Source of the DNA: Allorhizobium paknamense | Lineage (GTDB): Bacteria > Pseudomonadota > Alphaproteobacteria > Rhizobiales > Rhizobiaceae | Direction: 5' to 3' | Length of the DNA stretch: 64,000 nt | NCBI RefSeq assembly: GCF_030815125.1 | Contig: NZ_JAUSWH010000009.1 | Span: forward strand, 1-64,000 | In this document: in pieces, positions 1-11,501 of the stretch | How the letters are laid out: each line of letters begins with the position of its first letter | Numbering within the stretch: the stretch's first letter is position 1 | The notes under the pieces: generated by a model | The model's database searches: none | What the model saw: the letters and a program-made list of their open reading frames with translations, nothing else | Told to the model about the DNA's origin: nothing | Position numbers and translations under genes: made by a program

Positions 1-126
1 ACCTCACCATCCATCGCCAACCTCCAAAAGTTAGCGTTGAATCTGATTTGCGCCTCAAAGGGAATCCCAAACCATTAATTTGTCACTACAGCCTAACTCG
101 GCACCTTGTAAATCGACAGATTATAA

Positions 127-165
127 AAAAGGCCTCCGGCGATTTTGTATCGCCGGAGGCCTTTT
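127..165 (-). terminator. Rho-independent terminator of the SH3-domain gene
   Basis: A perfect 17-bp stem (127-143 with 149-165) has a 5-nt loop. Read on the minus strand it is followed by a T-run (the A-run at 125-130 on the plus strand). It lies about 20 bp past the stop codon of the minus-strand gene that ends at 187. The stem itself ends in A/T pairs, so it could also act on the other strand. Confidence 0.85.
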
Positions 166-186
166 CGATTTTCGCAGACGGTTTCC

Positions 187-906
187 CTACTGATTGTCCA
201 CCGGCGGCTTCACCCAAGGCGGCGGCGGACGGCGATCGGCGCCGGGGGGCGGGCTGCCCGGCGGCGGAGGCGGCGGCCTGCGATCAGGGCGCTCTGCCTG
301 CGGCGGCGGACGACGATCCGGTCGATCCATATCCTGCGGCGGGCGGCGATCCGGACGGTTCATATCCGGTGGCGGACGCCGGTCGGGGCGATCCATGTCC
401 GGCCCACGCCGGGGATCGCGGCGATCCCAGTCGCCCGGACGGCGGCCATCCATGGGCGGAGGCGGAAGACGGTCATCGCCGCGATGCCAGACCGGCGGGG
501 CCGGGGGAGCGCGCCGCCAGCGGTCACGCTCACGATAAAAATCGCGGCCTCTATAATAACGGTCCCAATAATCGCCGACGCTGAAGGTAATGATCGGAAT
601 ACCGAGCGGACGATAGTAATCGGGGTCTACGTAGATGCGGCGTTCGGCATAGACGGTCTGGAGATAGCTTCCGGAAATCCAGCCACGATAACCGGCATAG
701 GCCACATCGCACCAATTCGCGGTGGCCAGACATCCATAGATATCCACCCGGTTCCCGGCGGGCACGACGAGGACCGGAGGATATTGCGTGCTGGGCCCAG
801 CCCTGAGATTAACATTGGCGGTGGCGACGGCCTGCGCGGCCTGCGCCGCGACCGGCAAGGCCACGGCCATCAGGCCGGCAAGCGCCGTGAGATAAACCGG
901 TTTCAT
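187..906 (-). CDS. Secreted SH3-domain (SH3_3-type) protein with Arg/Pro-rich tail
   Basis: Predicted exported protein of 239 aa. The start chosen is the ATG at 906 because a signal peptide follows directly (a positive residue, then a hydrophobic run ending in AQAAQA) and an AGGGAG stretch precedes it. Residues about 25-90 resemble a bacterial SH3 domain (VNLRAGPST, then CDVAYAGYRGWISGSYL), a fold often found in envelope proteins that bind peptidoglycan. The C-terminal half is very rich in Arg, Asp and Pro and holds several near-repeats of RPDRRPP with DM spacers. It stands alone, between a terminator and the region upstream of ubiG. The exact role is unknown; a cell-wall or periplasmic function is inferred from the domain. 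Confidence 0.8.
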   Translation of the reverse strand: MKPVYLTALAGLMAVALPVAAQAAQAVATANVNLRAGPSTQYPPVLVVPAGNRVDIYGCLATANWCDVAYAGYRGWISGSYLQTVYAERRIYVDPDYYRPLGIPIITFSVGDYWDRYYRGRDFYRERDRWRRAPPAPPVWHRGDDRLPPPPMDGRRPGDWDRRDPRRGPDMDRPDRRPPPDMNRPDRRPPQDMDRPDRRPPPQAERPDRRPPPPPPGSPPPGADRRPPPPWVKPPVDNQ

Positions 907-1267
907 GATGTTTTCATCTCCCTTGAAAGGCGGAATCGAAGACACGATCCCGGCCAGACCCCACTCGTGCCCGGGAAAACGGCAGTAATAAGACCCCGCT
1001 CCCCCCGTAATCGCATCGTTGCGAAAGTGCTTGTAAACGCGATGGATCGATGCTTGTTCCGCCCACCACCCCTGGCAGCGAGGTGGAACGGATGTCGCAC
1101 CCCTTGACTTTGGAGGGCGATCGTCCGACTTCACTGGATGAATTTCGAGGCAAACGGCTCATTCGATTTCGGTTCGAAGACGCAATGAGCAAGGCGATGG
1201 GATAGTCCGCTTGAACAGGGCAGGCACCCACCCCTGAAAGGCACGGTCTTTCAGGCATGAGGAGACG
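907..1267. other. Gene-free stretch between SH3-domain gene and ubiG
   Basis: Divergent intergenic region of about 360 bp that should hold both promoters. I see no convincing ORF, repeat element or strong sigma-70 boxes. A GAGGAGA ribosome binding site for ubiG lies at its right end (about 1258-1264). Confidence 0.6.
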
Positions 1268-2044
1268 ATGATGAGCGACATGGGCGCAAACTTGGGCGCA
1301 ACGGCAAAGAGCACCATCGACCAGACGGAAGTGGACCGTTTTTCCGCCATGGCGGCGGAATGGTGGGATCCGACCGGCAAGTTCAAGCCGCTGCACAAGA
1401 TCAATCCCGTGCGTCTCGCCTATATTCGCGACAAGGTCTCGGAGAATTACGGTCGCGATCCGCTCTCGCACAAGCCGCTTTCCGGCCTGCGGATCCTCGA
1501 TATCGGCTGCGGCGGCGGGCTGCTTTCCGAGCCGATTGCCAAGATGGGAGCCAATGTGCTGGGCGCGGATGCCTCGGCCAAGAATATCGGTATTGCCAGC
1601 ACCCATGCCGCCCAAAGTGGCGTCAGCGTGGATTACCGCGCCATCACCGCAGAAGCGCTGGCAGAGGCGGGTGAAACCTTCGACGTGGTGCTGAACATGG
1701 AAGTGGTGGAGCATGTGGCGGATGTGGAGTTCTTCATCTCCACCTGTGCCTCCATGGTGCGCCCCGGCGGCATGATGCTGATCTCCACCATCAACCGCAC
1801 CATGAAGGCAGCAGCACTTGCCATTGGCGCCTGCGAATATGTCCTGCGCTGGCTGCCACGCGGCACCCATCAATATGAAAAGCTGGTGCGCCCGGAAGAG
1901 CTGGAAAGACCGATTCTTGCCAGCGGCATGCAGGTGGTGGAAACCACCGGCGTCTTCTTCAATCCCTTCCAGAACCGCTGGAACCTCTCCAGCGATACGG
2001 ATGTGAATTACATGATGCTGACCAGGCGGCCTCAATCTGCATAA
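1268..2044 (+). CDS. ubiG: Ubiquinone biosynthesis O-methyltransferase UbiG
   Basis: 258 aa, the usual length. UbiG is the SAM-dependent methyltransferase that carries out both O-methylation steps of ubiquinone synthesis at the membrane face. The SAM-binding motif I is seen as [15 protein letters not shown] (about residues 77-91), followed by the motif NMEVVEHV and a post-II region with [10 protein letters not shown], all typical of UbiG. The N-terminal [19 protein letters not shown] is the family signature. The start is the first of two tandem ATGs, preceded by GAGGAGA. It is transcribed alone. The assignment is strong. Confidence 0.95.
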   Translation: MMSDMGANLGATAKSTIDQTEVDRFSAMAAEWWDPTGKFKPLHKINPVRLAYIRDKVSENYGRDPLSHKPLSGLRILDIGCGGGLLSEPIAKMGANVLGADASAKNIGIASTHAAQSGVSVDYRAITAEALAEAGETFDVVLNMEVVEHVADVEFFISTCASMVRPGGMMLISTINRTMKAAALAIGACEYVLRWLPRGTHQYEKLVRPEELERPILASGMQVVETTGVFFNPFQNRWNLSSDTDVNYMMLTRRPQSA

Positions 2045-2065
2045 CTGCGCTACCCTGGCCAAACT

Positions 2066-2085
2066 GGGGGCTGCACTCCCTTTTT
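2066..2085 (+). terminator. Weak candidate terminator after ubiG
   Basis: A 5-bp G/C stem (2066-2070 with 2076-2080, one G-T pair) is followed by TTTTT, about 20 bp after the ubiG stop and before the convergent gene. The stem is short, so this is tentative. Confidence 0.4.
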
Positions 2086-2098
2086 AAAAACGCTTCTT

Positions 2099-2686
2099 TT
2101 ATACAGGCAGCGTAAGCACCGCTTCCAGAAGATCGGCCTGACGCTTCAGGTTCGAGGCTGAAATCGCCTTGACTCGCCCTCGATCAATGCTGGCGGGCAG
2201 CCCGAAGGGATCAAAAGCTGTCTTGAATGTGAAGGCAAAGGCGGACGGTCCGTGATCCGCCAGATGCTCCAGCCGCATCACCGCATCCCGCCAATCAGGC
2301 TTTGAACCTGCCTTAACCCACCAAAGCACCAGCGGTGGCCAGGACTGCTTCTGGTTCCAATGCCGCGCATTCTTCAGCGCATCCGCATGCACACCGGAGT
2401 AGGTAAACGCCATCAAGCTTTCCAGATCGTGCCAGAGAGAAAGCGACGATGGACCGGACTCGAAACCGCTCCCCTCAATGAAGCGGGGAAAAACCTGCAA
2501 ACCCCAGCTTTCCGGCCCGGGTTCCCCTTGATAGCCAGACCGCGCAACAAAACCTTCAGAGCGCAGAGCCGCTTGCCAGTTGAAAGGCTCCCGGTGCAAA
2601 AAGCCGTCGATACGCGGATCACCGGACGGGCCAACATGGAGGCCGAAATTATAGATGGCAAGGTGATGACCGGTCCCACCAGACAT
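2099..2686 (-). CDS. DUF3291 family protein
   Basis: 195 aa, no signal peptide. The pattern HLAIYNFGL near the N-terminus, LSLWHDLESLMAFTYSGVH in the middle and PPLVLWWVKAG after it matches the DUF3291 family (a ferredoxin-like alpha/beta barrel related to monooxygenase-type folds, function unknown). The start is the ATG at 2686, which overlaps the TGA of the preceding DUF1178 gene by one base (TGATG), so translation is probably coupled. It is the last gene of the comF-grxC-hydrolase-DUF1178 run. No catalytic role can be stated. Confidence 0.75.
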   Translation of the reverse strand: MSGGTGHHLAIYNFGLHVGPSGDPRIDGFLHREPFNWQAALRSEGFVARSGYQGEPGPESWGLQVFPRFIEGSGFESGPSSLSLWHDLESLMAFTYSGVHADALKNARHWNQKQSWPPLVLWWVKAGSKPDWRDAVMRLEHLADHGPSAFAFTFKTAFDPFGLPASIDRGRVKAISASNLKRQADLLEAVLTLPV

Positions 2687-3114
2687 CAATTCGCATCGTC
2701 CGGCAGGAATGGCAGGGGCGCAACCTCGATCCCCTCTTCGATCAGCGACCGCGCCTCATCGGGGCTGGCCTGGCCGATAATGCCGCGGGCGTCGGCTTCG
2801 CCATAATGGATCTTGCGGGCCTCCTCGGGAAAGCGCTCGCCCACATCCTCGCTATTGGCCTTGATGGCCGCCACCGCTTCCTTCAGCTTCAGATAGGCCT
2901 CGCGCTGCGCCTGGTCAAAGGCGACCATCTGGCGCTCTTCCTTCTTGCGCGCCGTGGCGACGGAAGGGGCCATCAGCATCTTGGAAATGGCTGTCGATGC
3001 ACACATCGGACAGGTGAGAAAACCGCTCTCCTTCTGGCGCTCGAAATCGGCGCTTTCGGAAAACCAGCCTTCAAATTCATGCCCCTGGTCGCAAATCAAC
3101 TGGTAGCGGATCAC
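2686..3114 (-). CDS. DUF1178 family protein
   Basis: 142 aa. The N-terminus reads IRYQLICDQGHEFEGWF and is followed by a CPMC pair, the signature of DUF1178, a small proteobacterial family with a probable zinc ribbon of unknown function. The start is a GTG at 3114 that overlaps the TGA of the upstream hydrolase (GTGA), which fixes the start and indicates coupling. The order grxC, carbon-nitrogen hydrolase, DUF1178 is common in Rhizobiales, so a shared role in thiol or nitrogen metabolism is possible but unproven. Confidence 0.85.
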   Translation of the reverse strand: MIRYQLICDQGHEFEGWFSESADFERQKESGFLTCPMCASTAISKMLMAPSVATARKKEERQMVAFDQAQREAYLKLKEAVAAIKANSEDVGERFPEEARKIHYGEADARGIIGQASPDEARSLIEEGIEVAPLPFLPDDAN

Positions 3115-3968
3115 GCGGTCAGGCCCCCTTTCGCCAGAGCCGGAAGTGTTTCGAGATTGAAATCACGCGCATTGCGCAAATTGGGAATCCGGGCTCGCGC
3201 CGCAGCGGATGCGGCAATATCGACCTCCGCCACCAGCACGGCCTCGCCCGCCTCCGGCCCCTCCGCCAGAATCCGGCCCCAGGGATCGATGATCAGCGAA
3301 TGCCCGTAGGTTTCGCGCCCATCCTCATGCTTGCCGCCCTGGGCGGCAGCAATGACGAAGGCGCCGTTTTCAATGGCCCGTGCCCTGAGCAGAATATGCC
3401 AATGCGCCTCGCCGGTCTGGCGGGTAAAGGCGGCAGGAACGGTGAGGATTTCCGCCCCCGCCACCGCCTCGGCGCGAAAAAGGGCGGGAAAGCGCACATC
3501 ATAGCAGATCGCGAAGCCAAGCCTTGCGAAATCGAGATCGATAACGCGGGCCTCCTTGCCCGGCGTATAGGCCGAGCTTTCCCGCCAGCTTTCCCCATTC
3601 TCCAGATCGACATCGAACATGTGGATCTTGTCATAAGTGCAGGCAAGCCGGCCCCGGGGATCGAACAGGAAACCACGATTGGCAATCTTGCCATCGCCCC
3701 GCGCAATGGCCGTGGAACCGACATGCACATGAATGCCGAGTTCAGCGGCAAGGCTTGCGGCGCTCCTCGCGATGATGTCGCTGTCCTGGTCCCGCAAAAT
3801 GGCGGCCAGCGCTGCCCGGTCGCGTTGCAAGGCGCCGGTCATTTCCGGCGTCTGCACATAGATCGCGCCTTTGGCTGCGGCCTCGCGCACCAGCCGCGCC
3901 ATGGTCTCGGCATTTCGCTCAGGATCCGTGCCCGAACACATCTGGATGGCCGCAAGCTTGACTGTCAT
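3111..3968 (-). CDS. Carbon-nitrogen hydrolase (Nit/omega-amidase-like)
   Basis: 285 aa, a full-length nitrilase-superfamily enzyme that cleaves amide bonds. The Glu-Lys-Cys catalytic triad is visible: Glu in TPEMTG, Lys in YDKIHMFDVD and Cys in GFAICYDVRFP. KIHMFD with CYDVRFP is typical of the Nit1/Nit2 branch, whose members deaminate off-pathway glutathione or omega-amide substrates. It sits just downstream of grxC (42 bp), which fits a glutathione-linked role. The substrate itself is inferred. It overlaps the next gene by 4 bp. Confidence 0.85.
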   Translation of the reverse strand: MTVKLAAIQMCSGTDPERNAETMARLVREAAAKGAIYVQTPEMTGALQRDRAALAAILRDQDSDIIARSAASLAAELGIHVHVGSTAIARGDGKIANRGFLFDPRGRLACTYDKIHMFDVDLENGESWRESSAYTPGKEARVIDLDFARLGFAICYDVRFPALFRAEAVAGAEILTVPAAFTRQTGEAHWHILLRARAIENGAFVIAAAQGGKHEDGRETYGHSLIIDPWGRILAEGPEAGEAVLVAEVDIAASAAARARIPNLRNARDFNLETLPALAKGGLTA

Positions 3969-4010
3969 CTCATCGTCCTTCCGGGATCAGCCGTCCGCCC
4001 CGCCTTCGGT

Positions 4011-4265
4011 TCAGGCCGCCAGCATGGGATCCAGCTTCCCATTCCGGTCCAGCGCATGCAGATCATCGCAACCGCCGATATGGGCACCACCGATGAAAAT
4101 CTGCGGGAAGGTGTTGCGGCCGGATTTTTCCACCATCTCGGCTCTCAGTTCAGCATTGCCCGTTGCGTCGATTTCCTGGAAATCGACGCCCTTGCCCTTC
4201 AACAGCGCCTTGGCGCGGGCACAGTAATCGCAATATTGCCGCGTATAGATCAAAACGGAAGCCAT
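4011..4265 (-). CDS. grxC: Glutaredoxin 3 (GrxC)
   Basis: 84 aa when started at the ATG at 4265; a start 21 bp upstream would add seven residues unlike the family. The protein reduces disulfides with glutathione in the cytoplasm. The redox pair is Cys12-Asp-Tyr-Cys15, a CDYC variant of the usual CPYC, inside YTRQYCDYCARAK. The glutathione-binding cis-Pro segment TFPQIFIGG and the GGCDDL motif are present. It lies between comF and the nitrilase-like hydrolase on the same strand and is probably cotranscribed with them. Confidence 0.93.
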   Translation of the reverse strand: MASVLIYTRQYCDYCARAKALLKGKGVDFQEIDATGNAELRAEMVEKSGRNTFPQIFIGGAHIGGCDDLHALDRNGKLDPMLAA

Positions 4266-4310
4266 GCGCATCTCCGGCTCAAACAAGAGGATTTCAGAAA
4301 AACAGACCTG

Positions 4311-5153
4311 TCATATAGGCGTGGATAGCGCCATTGCAAAGGTCAAAACCGAGACCTTTGCCGCCCCTGCCCGCTTCAGGGCGCGGGCTGCAGCATTGAC
4401 GGTGGCGCCGGTGGTATAGACATCATCGACCAGCAGCAGGTGACGGCCCGCCACCCCTTCCCGATCCCGCACCTGAAAAGCGCCGCGCACATTGTCAGCC
4501 CGGCCTTTCTTGGTCAGGCCCACCTGCTTCTCCGTCGCCTTTACCCGGCGCAGCAGCAGGGGCCGAAAGGGCAGCCCGGCTTCCCGCGCAAGCCAGCGGC
4601 CAAGCTCGGCGGACTGGTTATACTGGCGGGAAAACAGGCGCCAGCGATGCAAGGGCACCGGTATGATGACCTCGGCATCGGGCAGAAGGTCGCACCCCGC
4701 TCTCGCCATCCATGCCGCCATCAGCGGCGCGAGATCGGTGCGATCGGCATATTTCAGGCCATGCACCATGTCGCGCACCACGCCGTCATGCACGGCCACC
4801 GACCTCAGCCGGTCGAAGGCGGGCGGGTTGGCAATGGCTTCGGCGCTCACCATGCCTTCGCCGGGATCATAACTGAAAGGCAGGCCGAGCACGGCGCAAT
4901 AAGGCTGCTCAATGAAGCGCACCGAGGCCCAGCACGGCGGACAAAGACCGACACCTTCGGCCAGCGGCAGGCCGCATCCGGCACAACCCGGCGGATAGAT
5001 CAGGTCGCGGCACGCATGGCCGAGGCGCTCAAACCCGCGCAAGGACCGATGCGCCATCCGGCCCATGCCGGTCAGCACCGCATGTCCACTCCATCCGCCT
5101 GCCGTTTCCCGCATCAGCCCATTCCCGCAACCAAAGGGTGTTATACTCTCCAT
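4311..5153 (-). CDS. comF: ComF family phosphoribosyltransferase-like protein
   Basis: 280 aa from the ATG at 5153; a GTG 51 bp upstream is an alternative. ComF proteins take part in DNA uptake in competent bacteria, but their role in rhizobia is not established. An N-terminal double zinc finger (CAGCGLPL then CPPC) precedes a type I PRTase domain with the phosphoribosyl-pyrophosphate loop LLLVDDVYTTGATVNAA near residue 250. SRQYNQSAELGR and the KQVGLTKKGRADNVRGAF stretch are family hallmarks. It is the first gene of the comF-grxC run. Confidence 0.88.
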   Translation of the reverse strand: MESITPFGCGNGLMRETAGGWSGHAVLTGMGRMAHRSLRGFERLGHACRDLIYPPGCAGCGLPLAEGVGLCPPCWASVRFIEQPYCAVLGLPFSYDPGEGMVSAEAIANPPAFDRLRSVAVHDGVVRDMVHGLKYADRTDLAPLMAAWMARAGCDLLPDAEVIIPVPLHRWRLFSRQYNQSAELGRWLAREAGLPFRPLLLRRVKATEKQVGLTKKGRADNVRGAFQVRDREGVAGRHLLLVDDVYTTGATVNAAARALKRAGAAKVSVLTFAMALSTPI

Positions 5154-5223
5154 TCCCGCTGCTTGGAACAGGGGCAGCCAAAGCCGACGGAAAAAAAGCT
5201 TCACCCGCCTGCCCCAAATGCCT

Positions 5224-5283
5224 TAGAGAGTCTTCGTACTTCCGGACGGAAAACCGGTTCCCACTTTTCCTGAAAGTACTCTA
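5224..5283. repeat. Intergenic palindromic element, family A
   Basis: A TA-bounded element (TTAGAG... to ...CTCTAA) with the family A core: TTCCGGACGGAAAACCG followed by CCACTTTTCCTG. It lies between the divergent comF and the 5345 methyltransferase gene. Other copies are at 12880, 17717, 25306, 26819 and 44667. Confidence 0.75.
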
Positions 5284-5344
5284 AACAAAGTCGGGACAGG
5301 CCACCTCCGCCACAAAAGCCCGACAACCAGCGAAATAAAGCCCC

Positions 5345-6220
5345 ATGGAACAGATCTTTGACGCCAACCTGCTTGCCCGCAACCGGGAGCGCGCCTTTAT
5401 CCGGCATGGCGGCGAAGCGGGCTTCCTGCTCGACATCGTCGCCGAAGAACTGGCGGAACGGCTGGCCGTGGTGGAACGGCATTTCGAGGATGCGGCAGAA
5501 TTGCACGGGCTGGATGGCCGCGTGGCCGAAACCTGCAAACGCACCGGGCGGATCGGCCGATTGCAGCGGATCGAGACGAGTGACGTCTTTTCCAGCCCCG
5601 GCCTGCCGGTTACCGAGGCACCGCTGGAAACGCTGCCGCTTGTACCGCAATCGATCAATCTGGCACTGTCGCCGCTGTCGCTGCATCTGGCCAATGATCT
5701 GCCCGGCCTGCTCATCCAGATCCGCCGTGCCCTGAAACCGGACGGCCTGCTGCTGGCCGCCGTGGCAGGCGCGGGAACGCTTGGCGAACTGCGCGACGTG
5801 CTGCTGTCCACCGAGGCGGAATTGACCGGCGGCGCAAGCCCGCGCGTCATTCCCTTCGCCGATGTCCGCGATCTGGGCGGGCTCCTGCAACGGGCAGGTT
5901 TTGCACTGCCCGTGGTGGATGTCGAAGATTACACGGTGCGGTATGATTCGCTTTTTCCGCTGATGCAGGACCTGCGCGCCATGGGCATGGCCAATCCTCT
6001 GCTTGGCCGCAGCCGCAAACCGATCAGCCGCGCCTTTTTCCTGCGCGCCGCCGAGCTTTACGCCGAGCGCTACAGCGACCCCGATGGCCGCATCCGCGCC
6101 ACCTTCTCGATCATCTACGTCTCCGGCTGGGCACCGGATGCCAGCCAGCGCAAGCCACTGAAACCCGGCTCCGCCACCACGCGGCTGGCGGATGTGCTGC
6201 GCCGGGCGGAAGACCTATAA
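5345..6220 (+). CDS. SAM-dependent methyltransferase, NDUFAF5/BioC-like
   Basis: 291 aa. It begins IFDANLLARNRERAF and contains LSLHLANDLPGLL (about residue 112) followed by a LKPDGLLLAAVAG segment, a pattern shared with mitochondrial NDUFAF5, which is needed for complex I assembly, and with BioC-type methyltransferases. The canonical GxGxG motif I is weak here, as in many members. It is divergent from comF. The stop codon TAA at 6218-6220 directly abuts a family B element. A respiratory-chain assembly role is inferred from homology only. Confidence 0.8.
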   Translation: MEQIFDANLLARNRERAFIRHGGEAGFLLDIVAEELAERLAVVERHFEDAAELHGLDGRVAETCKRTGRIGRLQRIETSDVFSSPGLPVTEAPLETLPLVPQSINLALSPLSLHLANDLPGLLIQIRRALKPDGLLLAAVAGAGTLGELRDVLLSTEAELTGGASPRVIPFADVRDLGGLLQRAGFALPVVDVEDYTVRYDSLFPLMQDLRAMGMANPLLGRSRKPISRAFFLRAAELYAERYSDPDGRIRATFSIIYVSGWAPDASQRKPLKPGSATTRLADVLRRAEDL

Positions 6221-6345
6221 TACCAAGGCTCGAAGATGCTAACGCATCCTCGCCTTGAAAGAATTTCGAATATCTCAAATGCACCAATGGCTTGAGATAT
6301 TCGAAAGGGGAATACGATGAGTCATTTTCAATGACTCATCCTATA
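6221..6345. repeat. Family B triple-hairpin element, copy 1
   Basis: About 125 bp starting TACCAAGGCTCGAAGATGC and ending in TATA. Three inverted repeats follow one another: CAAGGC..GATGC/GCATC..GCCTTG, TCGAATATCTCAA/TTGAGATATTCGA, and ATGAGTCATT/AATGACTCAT. Closely similar copies are at 33897-34020 and 50900-51024. It begins right after the stop codon at 6220 and runs up to the T-tract of the secA terminator. Confidence 0.85.
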
Positions 6346-6368
6346 AAAAGGGCGGGTAAAAACCCGCC
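6344..6368 (-). terminator. Rho-independent terminator of secA
   Basis: On the minus strand a GGCGGGT/ACCCGCC stem with a T loop is followed by CTTTTTAT, 27 bp after the secA stop codon. It is a clean intrinsic terminator. Confidence 0.88.
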
Positions 6369-6394
6369 GCCTTTCATCAGATTTGTCAGGTCAA

Positions 6395-9094
<2,700 letters not shown>

Positions 9095-9306
9095 GTTCAT
9101 GGTCCTTTCTTATTCCGTCACAAGGTTCACGCATTTGCGTGCCGCTCCCGGAAACTGCTCTGGACGCGGAGTTGCGTGACAGATAAGAGGGGGGTCGAAT
9201 TATGTCAACGGGACAGCACGCACCAGAAGCGCCACATTCCAGTGCTTTTGAGTGTTTTCGAACCGATTGACGGTGTCGATTGGCCTATCAACCGAAGGGT
9301 TATTTC

Positions 9307-10170
9307 ATGCTTCGTTCCCATAAACTCGTGCTGACCGCCTGTGCGGCCCTGACGATGTTCGTTTCCGCTGCCTGCGCCGAGGATGCCGTGGTGGCCAAGG
9401 TCGGCAACCTCGAAATTCATCAGTCCGAGCTCGATCTGGCCATGGCCAATCTCGACCCGCAATTCGCCCAGATGCCCGATGAACAGAAGAAGGTGGCCGC
9501 CCTTTCCGGCGCCATCGACGTGAAGCTTCTGGCCGGCAACGCCATCACCGAAGGCATGAAGGACGATCCGGCCTACAAGCAGCGCATGGCCTTCATCGCC
9601 GACCGCGAACTGCACAATGCCTACTTCAAGAAACATGTGGTGGACACCACCACGGATGCCGAGGTAAAGGCCCGTTACGAAAAGGAAATCGCCGCCCTGC
9701 CGAAGGAGCAGGAGGTGCATGCCCGTCACATTCTGGTCAAGACCGAGGATGAGGCAAAGGACATCATCAAGCAGTTGGATGCCGGCAAGGATTTTGCCGA
9801 ACTCGCCAAGGAAAAGTCGACCGATTCCAACAAGGATGACGGCGGCGATCTCGGCTACTTCACCAAAGGCCGTATGGTTCCTGAATTCGAGGAAGCCGCT
9901 TTTGCGCTGAAGCCCGGCACCTACACCAAGACCCCGGTGAAGACGCAGTTCGGCTATCACGTCATCAAGGTCGAGGACCTGCGGGATGCACCGCCGCCCT
10001 CCTTCGACGACGTGCAGCAGCAGGTTCGCCAGCTTGTCATGCGCGACAAGTATCTTGCCCTTCTCGAAAAGGCGAAGAGCTCCGAAAAGGTGGATATCCT
10101 CGATCCGGCCCTGAAGAAGGGCTATGAGGACATCAACGCCCAGCAGCAGCAGACGCCGCCGCAGCAATAA
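9307..10170 (+). CDS. Periplasmic PpiC/parvulin-type peptidyl-prolyl isomerase
   Basis: 287 aa. The start is the ATG at 9307, which opens directly onto a signal peptide ([18 protein letters not shown], cleavage near SAACA-ED). A SurA-like N-terminal helical region (about 20-140) leads to a parvulin domain (about 140-240) with [24 protein letters not shown] and [19 protein letters not shown], the family signature. It should catalyse proline isomerisation while outer-membrane or periplasmic proteins fold. The Gln-rich tail ends in QQQQTPPQQ. Its position opposite secA fits a role in handling exported proteins. Confidence 0.9.
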   Translation: MLRSHKLVLTACAALTMFVSAACAEDAVVAKVGNLEIHQSELDLAMANLDPQFAQMPDEQKKVAALSGAIDVKLLAGNAITEGMKDDPAYKQRMAFIADRELHNAYFKKHVVDTTTDAEVKARYEKEIAALPKEQEVHARHILVKTEDEAKDIIKQLDAGKDFAELAKEKSTDSNKDDGGDLGYFTKGRMVPEFEEAAFALKPGTYTKTPVKTQFGYHVIKVEDLRDAPPPSFDDVQQQVRQLVMRDKYLALLEKAKSSEKVDILDPALKKGYEDINAQQQQTPPQQ

Positions 10171-10183
10171 GCCGATCGGCCTC

Positions 10184-10211
10184 AAGGCCGCCTTTGAGCA
10201 AAGGCGGCCTT
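10184..10211 (+). terminator. Hairpin terminator between the isomerase gene and argJ
   Basis: A perfect 12-bp stem AAGGCCGCCTTT/AAAGGCGGCCTT with a 4-nt loop, 14 bp past the isomerase stop codon. The following TTTCCC is only a weak U-tract, so termination may be partial and argJ may be partly read through. Confidence 0.7.
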
Positions 10212-10259
10212 TCCCTTCCTGAACAGTCTCAGAGTTTTCCAGCGAGCAGCGCCAGATCC

Positions 10260-11501
10260 ATGTCCGCGACCGTCTCTCCCCTTGCCCCGAAGCATTTTGC
10301 CGACATGCCCGCCATCCGTGGCGTGGCCATGGCCACCGCCGCCGCCGGCATCAAGTACAAGAACCGCACCGATGTGCTGCTGATGGCGTTTGACCGCCCG
10401 GCAAGCGTCGCAGGCGTCTTTACCCGGTCGAAATGCCCTTCGGCGCCGGTGGATTTCTGCCGCAAGAACCTGCCGCACGGCGTGGCGCGTGGCGTCGTGG
10501 TCAATTCCGGCAATGCCAATGCCTTTACCGGCGTCAAGGGCCGCGCCGCCACGGAACTGACGGCGCAATCCGCCGCTGCCGCGCTTGGCTGCGCGGAGCA
10601 TGAAATCTATCTCGCTTCCACCGGCGTGATCGGTGAGCCGCTGGACGCCACCAAGTTCGCAGGCGTGCTGGGCGAGATGGCCAGCACCGCCAAGGGCGAT
10701 TTCTGGCTGGAAGCCGCCAAGGCGATCATGACCACGGATACCTATCCGAAGGTCGCCACCCGCAGCGCCGAGATCGGCGGCATCACGGTGACGATCAACG
10801 GTATTGCCAAGGGTGCCGGCATGATCGCGCCCGATATGGCCACCATGCTCTCCTTCGTGGTCACGGATGCCGATATCGCGCCCGCCGCCTTGCAGCAACT
10901 GCTCTCCGAGGGCGTTGGCCCGAGCTTCAATTCCGTCACCGTCGACAGCGACACCTCCACCTCCGACACGCTGATGCTGTTTGCCACGGGCGCTGCCGCC
11001 GATGACGGCCAGGTGCGCGTCAACGCCGCTGACGATCCGCGCCTTGCCACGTTCCGTGCGGCCCTGAACGACCTTCTGAAAGATCTTGCCTTGCAGGTGG
11101 TGCGGGATGGCGAAGGTGCGCGCAAGATGGTGGCTGTCACCGTCAAGGGCGCCGAATCCCATGCCGCCGCCAAGCGCATTGGCCTGTCGATCGCCAATTC
11201 ACCGCTGGTCAAGACGGCCGTGGCCGGCGAGGACGCCAATTGGGGCCGTGTCGTCATGGCTGTCGGCAAGTCCGGCGAAGCGGCGGACCGCGATCGTCTC
11301 GCCATCTGGTTCGGCGATGTGCGCGTCGCCGTCCATGGCGAGCGCGATCCGGATTATTCCGAGGCCGCCGCAACAGCCGTGATGCAGCAGGAAGATATCA
11401 GCATTACCGTCGATATCGGCCTCGGCTCCGGCGAGGCCACGGTCTGGACCTGCGATCTGACCAAGGAGTATGTTGCCATCAACGGAGACTACCGGAGCTG
11501 A
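10260..11501 (+). CDS. argJ: Bifunctional ornithine/glutamate N-acetyltransferase ArgJ
   Basis: 413 aa from the ATG at 10260 (upstream in-frame codons run into the terminator hairpin). ArgJ moves the acetyl group from N-acetylornithine to glutamate in the cyclic arginine pathway and may also use acetyl-CoA. The autoprocessing region is visible as [20 protein letters not shown], with cleavage expected before the Thr of the ATMLS motif. The ending [15 protein letters not shown] is strictly typical. It overlaps the next gene by one base (TGATG) and so heads a three-gene coupled operon with a GNAT protein and MutT. argH of the same pathway is at 34765. Confidence 0.96.
   Translation: MSATVSPLAPKHFADMPAIRGVAMATAAAGIKYKNRTDVLLMAFDRPASVAGVFTRSKCPSAPVDFCRKNLPHGVARGVVVNSGNANAFTGVKGRAATELTAQSAAAALGCAEHEIYLASTGVIGEPLDATKFAGVLGEMASTAKGDFWLEAAKAIMTTDTYPKVATRSAEIGGITVTINGIAKGAGMIAPDMATMLSFVVTDADIAPAALQQLLSEGVGPSFNSVTVDSDTSTSDTLMLFATGAAADDGQVRVNAADDPRLATFRAALNDLLKDLALQVVRDGEGARKMVAVTVKGAESHAAAKRIGLSIANSPLVKTAVAGEDANWGRVVMAVGKSGEAADRDRLAIWFGDVRVAVHGERDPDYSEAAATAVMQQEDISITVDIGLGSGEATVWTCDLTKEYVAINGDYRS

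Noticed and set aside
914-2062. Long minus-strand frame opposite ubiG
   Set aside because: It is antisense to UbiG, has no recognisable domain, and shows the His/Arg-rich composition of shadows.
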